Of a stretch of 6,224 bases of DNA, positions 1 to 6,224 are shown one piece after another. The first letter of the stretch is position 1; each line of letters opens with the position of its first letter. The notes beneath the pieces were generated by a model. The model was not told where the DNA came from. It was given only the letters and a program-made list of their open reading frames with translations, and did not search any database. Made by a program: the position numbers and the translations under genes. This stretch comes from Armatimonadota bacterium (GTDB lineage: Bacteria > Armatimonadota > Zipacnadia > Zipacnadales > FEN-943): positions 1-6,224 of the forward strand of contig JANZZA010000184.1 in the NCBI GenBank assembly GCA_026419655.1, given 5' to 3'.

Positions 1-3000
1 GTTGATGAGCGGGGACGGGTCGGCCACGTGAGCGGCCAGGTAAAGGCCTTCGTCGTTCCATCGCAGCCAGAACCGCGCCCGCAAGCGGTCATCGGTTTTT
101 ATCTCGGCGACGGCCGGCATGCTTGTCCATTCGTTTAGGTAACCGTCAGTCGCGGGTGTCTCAACTACTGGCGGGACATGCGCGATTTTCGGGGCTTCTC
201 GCACCGCCGCTTCCGCCCGGCGCGTCAGATATTCCTGACATGCGGCCAGTTCACGGTTAGACACCTCGACGCGGGCCGAGAAGCGCCGACACGTACCCAG
301 CCCCTCGATTTCGACGATGCTGCAGTGGTGGTGGCCGCAGCACAAATAAAAGCGGCCATCAGACGTGCCGGTGAAGGTCGGGCCGAAGCACTCTTCCTGC
401 AGAGTTAAGTTGTCCAGCAGCGTGCCTCGGGTGGCCTGTGGGAAGATGCCCCAGTTGGGGGCGGCGCGGCAGTCCTTGAAAAGCGTCGCCACGAGCAGGC
501 CGTCGGCGGTGAAAATATAAAGCTCGCCCTTGTTGCCGTTGGTGGTGAAGACCGGGCCGAGGTTAGGCACCTCGGCGCGGCCGATGCAGCGCGAGGCCCC
601 AATGACGCGGCCTGGGGCTGCCGAAGGTGCATGGTGGGAGCCGTGCACACCCGGCCAGGGGTTGGGATAAGTCCAGCCCACGGCGCCATCTTTCGCGACC
701 CCGAGGATGGGATTTGCAACCACAGCCACCATCGCGTTGGGAAGGGCTGCCAGGCTTTGGTAGGCGTCGCAGGGCAGCGGGCCCAAGGGCTCGGCCTTGT
801 GGAGGTCGTAAACCGGAGCGCCCTTCGGCGTCCAGGATGTGACTGGGAGCCGCCAGATGCCTGGCCCGCCAGCCATGTAGATGGTCAGGTCGTCGCCCAT
901 CAGGTTGCCCCAGTAGGTAAAGAGCCGGTTGACTTCCTGGCCGAACCCGGGGTTTTCATAGAACTGGACTTCGTCGGCCTGCATGAGGCCGTCGCCGGAG
1001 AGGTCGGCCCAGGAGAAGTTGTAGCGAAAGGGGTCGCGGTCGCCGAGGGCTTTGAAGAATTCGTCGCGAGAGAGGCGGGCGCCGGTAGCGTAGGGGTTCC
1101 TGCCGGCGCCGCCTGTGGCCCATTCGCACGTGCCAACGCAGGCCAGAGGGATGACGCCATCCCCACCGCGGTCTTCGGTGATTAATGTGTAGCCTGTGTG
1201 GAGGTGGTAGTCGTAGACCATGAACTTGCGCCCGCGGAAATAGACGGGGCGGTCGGGGGTATAGCCGCCGAAGATGTGGGCGTGGGCGGCGTCGCCCATG
1301 CGGTAGAAGATCCTTGCCAGGCGCCAATCCCCTGTCTTCCAGTCGAGGGAAAACTCCATGCCCTTGTAGTAGAACTTCGTTTTGTCGCGCGGGTCGAGCC
1401 AGCCACCGCCGCCATATTCCGGCCCGCCGAGAAACTCTGCTACAAGCTTTCCGCTAGCAGGCTCGCAGACAGAGACTCGCTTGGGCTGGTAATCTTCCTC
1501 CGCGACCCAGAGCCGGCCGCGGTTATCTACGGCAACGCCGGCAGGATTGCCCATGCGCTGGGGGTTATAGGCGCCAACGCTGCGACCGCCTGGCTCGCCG
1601 GTGGTGCGCAGGAGCTTGCCCTCGGTCGAGAAGACCTTTACTTGCTGGGCGGTTCCCCTGTCGCTCACATACACTGTCCCTTCGGGACCCAGGGCGAGCC
1701 CACAGGGCTGTTCAAGCTCCGTCGCGACGAGGACCTTGACTCCACCGGAAGCGGGGTCTAGCTGCACCACCCGCGTGCCGGAGATGGCGAGAAGGATGTT
1801 CTTCTTCGCGTCAGCGACTAGCTGGCCTGGGGCGTCTATCTCGAATTGGCCGATTATGGCCTTATCGGCGTCTGCGGTCCGCCCTTGCTCGTGGACACTG
1901 GGTTTGGGCTGGTACACTTCCAGCAACCGGTCCATGTCGTAGGCAACTACCTGGTTGCGGGCCCGGTACGACGCGAAAAGCGTGCGGCCAAGCACAGCAA
2001 TCCCGCTCAGGCCAGGGTCGGCGTCACCGTAGGGGTACTGCAGGATTCGGCGGAAGGAATAATTGGCCGGGTCTACCTCGGAGACGACAACCTGCGGGCC
2101 AAGCCAGCCGCCAGAAGAGCCAACGTAAAGCCTCCCGTTGGCGGACGTGAGAAACGCTGCGCCGGCTAAGTCAAGCCATTGCGTGCCCCAGAGTTTGCGA
2201 CCGTCCAGGTCGAGGGCCATGATTGTGTGGCCGCTTTCTGCCACAACCGCCCCAACAAAGACGCGGTCGTCCAAAACAGCCACGCTGCAGGGTGGCGCAT
2301 GGTCGGAAAGCCAGCCACCTGTCCCGTCGGGCGTCAGCCACGGCGTTCGTCCAGACCAGTACACCGTGAACTGGTAGCGCAGGTGTAGGGGAGCGTGGCT
2401 GACGCCGGAAGCCTGGTAAATGCCGGGCGGCACCAGCCTGCCGGCATCATCGCAGCCATCCCACCATTCCACATTGTCGCCGGCCTTGCGCGACACGCCG
2501 GCCAACAGATTCCGCACCCGCCGTCCCCGGGCGTCGTTGATGGCTATTGTCACCTCCCCTGCTCTGGGCAGGCGGTAACGCACAGCAATGGGCGGATGCT
2601 CAGAGGCCATTGCGCGAGGTCCTGGCGGCGGGCCTTCGCCCAAGTCTTCGAGGGCCAGAATTTCCCCAATCCAGGCTATATGCCGGCGCTGGCCGTCGGC
2701 CGTGACCCAGGCGATGTCGGGGTTTTCTGTCGTCAGCGGCTCGATGATGCGGATGCGGAGAGCCTTGGTGGATACCGGGGCAACAAAAGGAATTGCGAAA
2801 TCGGTGTATGGGGGCCGCCACCAGACCGGCGCTTCCGCACGGGCGAGCTCAGTCCAGGCCGTCTCGGGCGCGAGGGACGGACTGATTGCCGCCAGACCCT
2901 GGTAAGCATCTACCGCCACGCGCTTGCCGAAAACGTTCACCAGCCATACGCCTGAGATTTTTCGCGGCTCGGGCCAGGCCAGGATTGCCCACTCGGGGTC

Positions 3001-3741
3001 GGCCTCGGCGATGTGGCGGCTTTCCGGGCGGGCATTTTTCCACTCGGCGAGGGTGCCGTCGGTAAGACGGTGTGGCCCCCACGCTTCCATTTGCGCTGCG
3101 TCGGCTGCAGGGTAGCTGTCCACTTCAATCCGGGCGTCGCGGGCATGGTTGTAAAGTCGCCCCGCCAGGAGAGCCAGGCCAGCTATTCGTGTCGGCTCAG
3201 CCTGCGCAGGCGGCTTATCCAGGCGGGCCGTTAAGCGTATCGCCCGGGTCTCGACGCGGGGCGGGAAAACCACCGCACGGAAGGTCCCTCGTGCTGCTGG
3301 CTCGTCTACAGTTATCCACTGGCGCTCATCGTCCACGTTGCCGGGCGCAGGGGCGTCGGGCCGCAGGTAGCTTACCACGCAGCCGTCCAAGTCCCCAATG
3401 ATGGTGCCGATGTGCACCGGCCGGCGGAAGACAATACGGAAATGGCGCACGGTCTGCGTCGAGGCTGCGGTGCACCAGGAACTATGCGGTGGGATGGGCA
3501 GGCGAAGGTGCAGCGTGCCCGCCAGGATGTCGCGGGTGGGGATGTCGAAGCCCTGGACAGTCGGGTTCGCGCGGAAGGGATGAGGTGGAAACTCACTTGT
3601 GGCCTCATAGTCCCAGTCGGTTTCCACCAGTGCCGGCGCGAAAGGTTGGGGCGACTGACCGGCCGCGGGGTAACACAGGCACGACACCACCGCGGTAGCC
3701 AGCACTGGACAGCAAAGGACCACGCCCTTCCCCTGGGTCAT
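1..3741 (-). CDS. Large exported multi-domain beta-propeller protein with carbohydrate-binding modules (3' end outside window)
   Basis: Read on the minus strand from ATG 3741, 1,247 codons run to the left edge without a stop; the nearest upstream in-frame stop is TGA at 3792-3790. The ATG is preferred because a Shine-Dalgarno-like GGGGGTGA precedes it and a signal peptide follows. In order: signal peptide (1-28, hydrophobic from about residue 7, ending near PAAGQ); two discoidin-like beta-sandwiches (about 55-190 and 200-365, the second with DGTLAEW and TKALRIRI); a FlgD-like Ig module (383-447, ending PPGIYQASG); and a propeller region (about 467-1130). The propeller contains ALDLDGRKLWG near 518 and NHL-like repeats QPCGLALGPEGTVYVSD (about 678) and GNPAGVAVDNRGRLWVAE (about 731). 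An EF-hand-like loop lies at 913-924 and a CCGHHHC cluster at 1134-1140. The cut end (1188-1247) holds DGYLNEW and RFWLRWNDEGLYLAAHVAD, typical of family-9-type carbohydrate-binding domains. No catalytic motif is recognised. A surface or secreted glycan-binding role is inferred from the modules and from the GH38 neighbour. The reading frame is certain; the function is not. Confidence 0.7.
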   Translation of the reverse strand, partial: MTQGKGVVLCCPVLATAVVSCLCYPAAGQSPQPFAPALVETDWDYEATSEFPPHPFRANPTVQGFDIPTRDILAGTLHLRLPIPPHSSWCTAASTQTVRHFRIVFRRPVHIGTIIGDLDGCVVSYLRPDAPAPGNVDDERQWITVDEPAARGTFRAVVFPPRVETRAIRLTARLDKPPAQAEPTRIAGLALLAGRLYNHARDARIEVDSYPAADAAQMEAWGPHRLTDGTLAEWKNARPESRHIAEADPEWAILAWPEPRKISGVWLVNVFGKRVAVDAYQGLAAISPSLAPETAWTELARAEAPVWWRPPYTDFAIPFVAPVSTKALRIRIIEPLTTENPDIAWVTADGQRRHIAWIGEILALEDLGEGPPPGPRAMASEHPPIAVRYRLPRAGEVTIAINDARGRRVRNLLAGVSRKAGDNVEWWDGCDDAGRLVPPGIYQASGVSHAPLHLRYQFTVYWSGRTPWLTPDGTGGWLSDHAPPCSVAVLDDRVFVGAVVAESGHTIMALDLDGRKLWGTQWLDLAGAAFLTSANGRLYVGSSGGWLGPQVVVSEVDPANYSFRRILQYPYGDADPGLSGIAVLGRTLFASYRARNQVVAYDMDRLLEVYQPKPSVHEQGRTADADKAIIGQFEIDAPGQLVADAKKNILLAISGTRVVQLDPASGGVKVLVATELEQPCGLALGPEGTVYVSDRGTAQQVKVFSTEGKLLRTTGEPGGRSVGAYNPQRMGNPAGVAVDNRGRLWVAEEDYQPKRVSVCEPASGKLVAEFLGGPEYGGGGWLDPRDKTKFYYKGMEFSLDWKTGDWRLARIFYRMGDAAHAHIFGGYTPDRPVYFRGRKFMVYDYHLHTGYTLITEDRGGDGVIPLACVGTCEWATGGAGRNPYATGARLSRDEFFKALGDRDPFRYNFSWADLSGDGLMQADEVQFYENPGFGQEVNRLFTYWGNLMGDDLTIYMAGGPGIWRLPVTSWTPKGAPVYDLHKAEPLGPLPCDAYQSLAALPNAMVAVVANPILGVAKDGAVGWTYPNPWPGVHGSHHAPSAAPGRVIGASRCIGRAEVPNLGPVFTTNGNKGELYIFTADGLLVATLFKDCRAAPNWGIFPQATRGTLLDNLTLQEECFGPTFTGTSDGRFYLCCGHHHCSIVEIEGLGTCRRFSARVEVSNRELAACQEYLTRRAEAAVREAPKIAHVPPVVETPATDGYLNEWTSMPAVAEIKTDDRLRARFWLRWNDEGLYLAAHVADPSPLIN
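970..1005 (-). other. EF-hand-like calcium-binding loop inside the propeller protein
   Basis: Residues 913-924 read DLSGDGLMQADE. Asp, Ser and Asp at loop positions 1, 3 and 5, Gly at 6 and Glu at 12 match the 12-residue EF-hand or dockerin-type loop, with Met at position 8 instead of the usual Ile, Leu or Val. Calcium binding is inferred from this match. Only one loop is seen, so it is probably a structural calcium site rather than a paired sensor domain or a true dockerin, which has two repeats. Confidence 0.5.
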
Positions 3742-3745
3742 TCCG

Positions 3746-3753
3746 TCACCCCC
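3746..3753 (-). promoter_or_regulatory. Ribosome binding site of the large propeller-protein gene
   Basis: On the minus strand the bases before ATG 3741 read GGGGGTGA then CGGA. GGGGGTGA differs from the full anti-16S consensus GGAGGTGA at one base and sits four bases from the ATG. This supports ATG 3741 over the in-frame GTG at 3783. A second purine run, GGAGG at 3768-3764, is 22 bases from the ATG and too far away to serve it. Confidence 0.75.
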
Positions 3754-3786
3754 TGACCCTCTTCCTCCGACGCCATGCCTCACACT

Positions 3787-3806
3787 GGTTCAAAGGTGGA
3801 TGAACC
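3787..3806 (-). repeat. Perfect 6-bp inverted repeat in the leader of the propeller gene (proximal hairpin)
   Basis: GGTTCA and TGAACC are separated by 8 bases. The element lies 45 bases upstream of ATG 3741, so it could form a small hairpin in the mRNA leader or a protein-binding dyad. Stems of this length also arise by chance, so the role is open. Confidence 0.4.
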
Positions 3807-3814
3807 TCACCCTG

Positions 3815-3840
3815 GTAGCAAAAAGGCATCGTCCTGCTAC
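3815..3840 (-). repeat. Perfect 6-bp inverted repeat in the leader of the propeller gene (distal hairpin)
   Basis: GTAGCA and TGCTAC are separated by 14 bases. It lies 8 bases from the proximal repeat at 3787-3806, so the leader has two successive potential stems. On the minus strand the loop ends in a short T-run (TTTT) on the inner side of the stem, not after it, so it does not look like an intrinsic terminator. Confidence 0.4.
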
Positions 3841-3902
3841 ATCAAGGGCTTCACGTCAGGCCAGCCTGTGCCTCGCCTGGAAAATTCCGCTACCGCTTTT
3901 CT

Positions 3903-3920
3903 CCCAAGGGACGCTTTGGG
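3903..3920. repeat. Short inverted repeat CCCAA / TTGGG in the intergenic gap
   Basis: Five-base arms (3903-3907 and 3916-3920) flank an 8-base loop, and one further T-A pair extends the stem to 3902 and 3921. No T-run follows on either strand, so it is recorded as a weak dyad only. Confidence 0.25.
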
Positions 3921-3986
3921 AAAGAGTTTACTCTGCATCCTCCCCAAACTTATACGCGCTGTTTTCAACGCACACGCCGATTAATG

Positions 3987-4030
3987 GAGACCAGCCTGCC
4001 ATGGCATGGACACCTGGCCGCGGAGGTCTC
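3987..4030. repeat. Inverted repeat GAGACC / GGTCTC enclosing a 10-bp palindrome, just after the GH38-like stop
   Basis: Perfect 6-base arms at 3987-3992 and 4025-4030 lie 26-69 bases past the stop of the GH38-like gene. Between them sits the palindrome TGCCATGGCA (3997-4006). It could be a 3'-end structure of the upstream mRNA, but the loop is 32 bases and no T-tract follows, so a Rho-independent terminator is not supported. Confidence 0.3.
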
Positions 4031-4055
4031 GCCGACGCCCGCTTTCCGGTCAGGG

Positions 4056-6224
4056 CTACTTGCGTAGTTTTCCTTCGCCGGAGCGGCCAAGCTGAATTTG
4101 CTTGTACTCCACGCGCCCGTGATAAGCCAATTTGACGGTTAGCCAGGCGTCCACGTCATGGGGCGTCTCAACCTCCCAGCGCACCTTTCCGCCAGCCGGC
4201 ACAACCAGGCGCTCGTACCGCCCCGGCATTTCCGCTAGGGCCGCTGTCTCGACCAGGTGGCCCCAGAGCTCATGGGGTGCTATCGCAAAGGCGTCCACGT
4301 TGATGTCTTGTGGATAGTCACTCGCGACAGTGACGACTACGCTGTGACGGCGCCGGCAGAGCCTCACGTCCCATGAGAGTTTGGCCGGCTCGCCTATTTC
4401 CATCACTGCCTCATAGGTCTGGCCGTCGTGCTCGATCTGGGCCTTCACCGTTCCGCGGCGGAGCTGCGTCTCGAAAGTGAGGACTGCCGGGTACGTGGCG
4501 CTGGATCTTGGCGGCAAATCATAGGGTATCTCAGCCGGCTCTGTGCGCCAGCCCTCCGGGAGCACGAAGCGCACCTTCCCGCGTACCGCCGTCGTCAAGT
4601 TGTTCACCAGCCCGACGCAGAGCGTATTGACCGTGTATCCGCCCTGGGGCACGTGGGTATCCGTGCGTATCTCGCCGCGCAAACTGAGTCCAATGGGTGC
4701 GGCTCCCAGCGGCTCGGCGTGCAAGTTGTGCTGCCAGTGGGCAAAATAGACCGGCTGGGCCGGCTCTACTCTCCTACCCAGGTCATCCTGCCCCAGGTCA
4801 ACATCTGGCGCTTTGACTTCAAGCGCCAGCGTCTCAATGCGGAAGGGTGACAGCCTCGCGCTTAGTACTCCGTCCCGTAGCCTGGCGGGGCCAATCGGCT
4901 CTTCCAGCAGATTGGTGCGCTCTGCCGTGTCCAATCCCGTGAACCAGCCAATCTTCACCTGTGCAGGAAAGCCCGTCGGCTCGTACATGCGCACCACCAG
5001 ACGCCGGAGCGGTTCCTCTGGAACCGGCTCATGGGCTGCGAGCGGGAACCCTGCGGGCTTCAGGGTCGTGACAATGACATCTCCGTCGAAGGGCATGAAA
5101 CTCATCTCAGGCGGCAGCGGCCCAGGTCCCGGCTCTGCCTGAACCCATAGGAGCCGGTTGTTGTACTCATAAGCCGCCCACGGCACTCGCCCTTTGCGCC
5201 AGTCGCCCTCGTGCGGGTAAAGGGCATACTCGAAGCGATGGGTCTTATGCTCGGCCACGGGCTTCCAGTGAAAATGCGCCCGGGACCAGCGCACCGAGTG
5301 CATGAAAATCAACGCCAGGGTGTCGTTATTCTCCACCGACGCCAGGGGCGTGCCGCGATTCAGGAGAGCCACCCCGTAGTCGTCCAGTTGCTGCGGTTCA
5401 TCGGCGGCGTTGGCGTCAGGCGGCAGGCTGGCCTGCGCCGACTTTTCTATCTGTCCAGCCAGGTCTGCCACGGCCCTGCGCAGCTCTTCCAGTGACGATG
5501 CGCTGACGATGACCGTCGGCAGGGGTGGCCACGGGTGGGGCGTCGGCTGCTCCCACAGGTCCATTTCGATATCCCGTTCCAGCACGAAGCGGACGGCTGC
5601 ACCCTTTGCTTTTCGTTCTGCCCGCAGGCTGTCGGCCACTTTCGCCGGCAGCTTTTCAAGCAGTTGGCGCAGATATAGATTTTCTTCGCCCACGTCGAGG
5701 ATAAATCGAAAACTCGTCCCCCAAGGCAGGTCTTCATTCGGCGTCTGCACAGGCGTGCATTCGTCCTCACGGGGCAGGGCAGCCCGCCGCTCCCGCTCGC
5801 AGTCATCATATAAAATCGTGCACGGCACTCCCTTCCCCCCCAGCGCTTCCTGCAGAGGGCCGGCAGCCGCCTCAATGTCCCGGTCGGGCCGTATGACCAT
5901 CGCTGTGCTTCCAATGCTCACCGCCTGCCCATCGTCGAGCAGAAGCTTCACGGAGCTGGAAAGGTCAATCCACTGATACAGTTGTCGTGCGCCACAGTCC
6001 GAGTAGTTCCGCCACTGCCACGTGCGGAAATCCATGTAGCCACGGCTCTTGCGCTTCACCACGCACCCGAAACGGTCGTCAAAGACAGGGACGCCGCCGG
6101 CCACTCTCACCGGGAAAGCTATAACATGCAGGTGCTCCTTACCTCGATACCGCACCAGGTCCGTTGTGAACTCTATTCGCCTTTGCCCGCGGATGAGAAC
6201 AATTTCCTGGACGCGGCTGCAGTC
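4056..6224 (-). CDS. GH38 alpha-mannosidase-like glycosidase, C-terminal part (5' end outside window)
   Basis: The frame is open from the right edge to a TAG stop at 4058-4056, giving 722 visible residues. An in-frame GTG at 6155 is not taken as the start, because the frame and the family similarity continue upstream of it to the edge. Family-typical segments, numbered from the edge, are EHLHVIAFPVRV (30-41), YQWIDLSS (82-89), YGVALLNRGTP (283-293), HRFEYALYPHEGDWR (329-343), RLVVRMYEPTGF (408-419), TNLLEEP (437-443) and LSPFRIETLAL (458-468). They match the C-terminal beta-sandwich region of GH38 enzymes, which hydrolyse alpha-mannosidic bonds. About 170 residues (109-282) are inserted before YGVALLNRG. 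Residues about 520-590 resemble a NEW3 beta-sandwich, and 610-722 form a further beta-rich domain. The catalytic domain, its nucleophile Asp, the metal ligands and any signal peptide lie outside the window, so activity and location cannot be judged. The fold-family call is strong; mannose specificity is inferred from the family. Confidence 0.85.
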   Translation of the reverse strand, partial: DCSRVQEIVLIRGQRRIEFTTDLVRYRGKEHLHVIAFPVRVAGGVPVFDDRFGCVVKRKSRGYMDFRTWQWRNYSDCGARQLYQWIDLSSSVKLLLDDGQAVSIGSTAMVIRPDRDIEAAAGPLQEALGGKGVPCTILYDDCERERRAALPREDECTPVQTPNEDLPWGTSFRFILDVGEENLYLRQLLEKLPAKVADSLRAERKAKGAAVRFVLERDIEMDLWEQPTPHPWPPLPTVIVSASSLEELRRAVADLAGQIEKSAQASLPPDANAADEPQQLDDYGVALLNRGTPLASVENNDTLALIFMHSVRWSRAHFHWKPVAEHKTHRFEYALYPHEGDWRKGRVPWAAYEYNNRLLWVQAEPGPGPLPPEMSFMPFDGDVIVTTLKPAGFPLAAHEPVPEEPLRRLVVRMYEPTGFPAQVKIGWFTGLDTAERTNLLEEPIGPARLRDGVLSARLSPFRIETLALEVKAPDVDLGQDDLGRRVEPAQPVYFAHWQHNLHAEPLGAAPIGLSLRGEIRTDTHVPQGGYTVNTLCVGLVNNLTTAVRGKVRFVLPEGWRTEPAEIPYDLPPRSSATYPAVLTFETQLRRGTVKAQIEHDGQTYEAVMEIGEPAKLSWDVRLCRRRHSVVVTVASDYPQDINVDAFAIAPHELWGHLVETAALAEMPGRYERLVVPAGGKVRWEVETPHDVDAWLTVKLAYHGRVEYKQIQLGRSGEGKLRK

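Larger units (their letters stand above)
3742..4055. other. Intergenic gap of 314 bases between the GH38-like gene and the propeller-protein gene
   Basis: No convincing gene is found on either strand. Reading in the direction of both genes, it starts after the TAG of the GH38-like gene and ends at the ATG of the propeller gene. It holds several short perfect inverted repeats but no GC-rich stem followed by a T-run, so no intrinsic terminator is called. A TATAAG at 3955-3950 (minus) resembles a -10 box but lacks a matching -35 at 16-18 bases. Whether the downstream gene has its own promoter or is read through from the GH38-like gene is not decided by the sequence. The gap is long for a tightly coupled operon. 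Confidence 0.8.

Noticed and set aside
631..1761. Long open frames on the plus strand at 631-1185 and 1198-1761 (184 and 187 codons).
   Set aside because: They lie wholly antisense to the 1,247-codon minus-strand frame, whose translation shows clear domain motifs. GC-rich coding DNA commonly leaves open frames on the other strand, and these show no recognisable motif or ribosome binding site.
3837..3938. Small minus-strand frame of 33 codons in the intergenic gap, with GGGGAGG directly before its ATG.
   Set aside because: The purine run touches the ATG with no spacing, which is poor for ribosome binding. The peptide has no recognisable feature, and the frame overlaps the distal leader repeat. 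A leader peptide cannot be excluded but is not supported.
3950..3972. TTGAAA followed by TATAAG on the minus strand, considered as a sigma-70 promoter.
   Set aside because: The two boxes are only 8 bases apart, far from the usual 16-18, and no alternative -35 at the right distance was found.
3987..4030. GAGACC/GGTCTC inverted repeat considered as a terminator of the GH38-like gene.
   Set aside because: The loop is 32 bases and no run of T follows the stem on the minus strand.
3775..4135. Plus-strand frames at 3775-3984 (69 codons) and 3800-4135 (111 codons) that fall largely in the intergenic gap.
   Set aside because: No Shine-Dalgarno sequence precedes either start, the translations show no motif, and the longer one overlaps the 3' end of the GH38-like gene in antisense.
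5410..5976. Plus-strand open frame of 188 codons and a minus-strand frame of 155 codons at 5447-5914.
   Set aside because: Both overlap the GH38-like gene, whose family motifs fix the true frame. Their translations are low-complexity Ser/Arg-rich text typical of shadow frames.
6153..6155. GTG at 6155 as the start of the GH38-like gene.
   Set aside because: The frame remains open to the window edge, and the 23 residues upstream (including VLIRGQRRIEFTT) continue the GH38-type beta-sandwich pattern, so the true start lies outside the window.

Overview
The window is GC-rich and, as far as it can be read, all coding is on the minus strand. It holds two large genes, both cut by a window edge, separated by a gap of 314 bases. 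No RNA gene, mobile element, CRISPR array, phage gene or transporter is visible. The style suggests a free-living, polysaccharide-degrading bacterium: a long multi-domain secreted protein built from beta-sandwich and propeller modules, next to a glycosidase with extra beta-sandwich domains. Such proteins are common in Planctomycetota, Armatimonadota, Lentisphaerota and related uncultured groups. This placement is a guess from protein style, because no marker gene is present.

Right part (4056-6224, minus): the last 722 residues of a glycoside hydrolase family 38 (alpha-mannosidase-like) protein. The catalytic N-terminal domain lies outside the window. What is visible is the GH38 C-terminal beta-sandwich region, split by an inserted alpha/beta segment of about 170 residues, followed by a NEW3-like domain and a final beta-sandwich domain.

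Middle (3742-4055): a non-coding gap. It carries a good ribosome binding site and several short inverted repeats, two of which lie in the leader of the next gene. No intrinsic terminator and no convincing sigma-70 promoter is seen.

Left part (1-3741, minus): one uninterrupted reading frame of 1,247 codons that runs off the left edge. It encodes an exported protein with a signal peptide, two discoidin-like modules, a FlgD-like Ig module, a long NHL/PQQ-like beta-propeller region with an embedded EF-hand-like calcium loop, and a family-9-type carbohydrate-binding domain at the cut end. It has no recognisable catalytic motif and is best called an uncharacterised extracellular carbohydrate-binding propeller protein.

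The two genes are co-directional and both fit glycan processing, with the mannosidase-like enzyme upstream and the binding protein downstream. A working link between them is inference. Nothing here points to a defence system, a selfish element or another plainly new system. The most unusual points are the composite architecture of the large protein, a CCGHHHC cluster near its C-terminal side, and the leader with paired inverted repeats.
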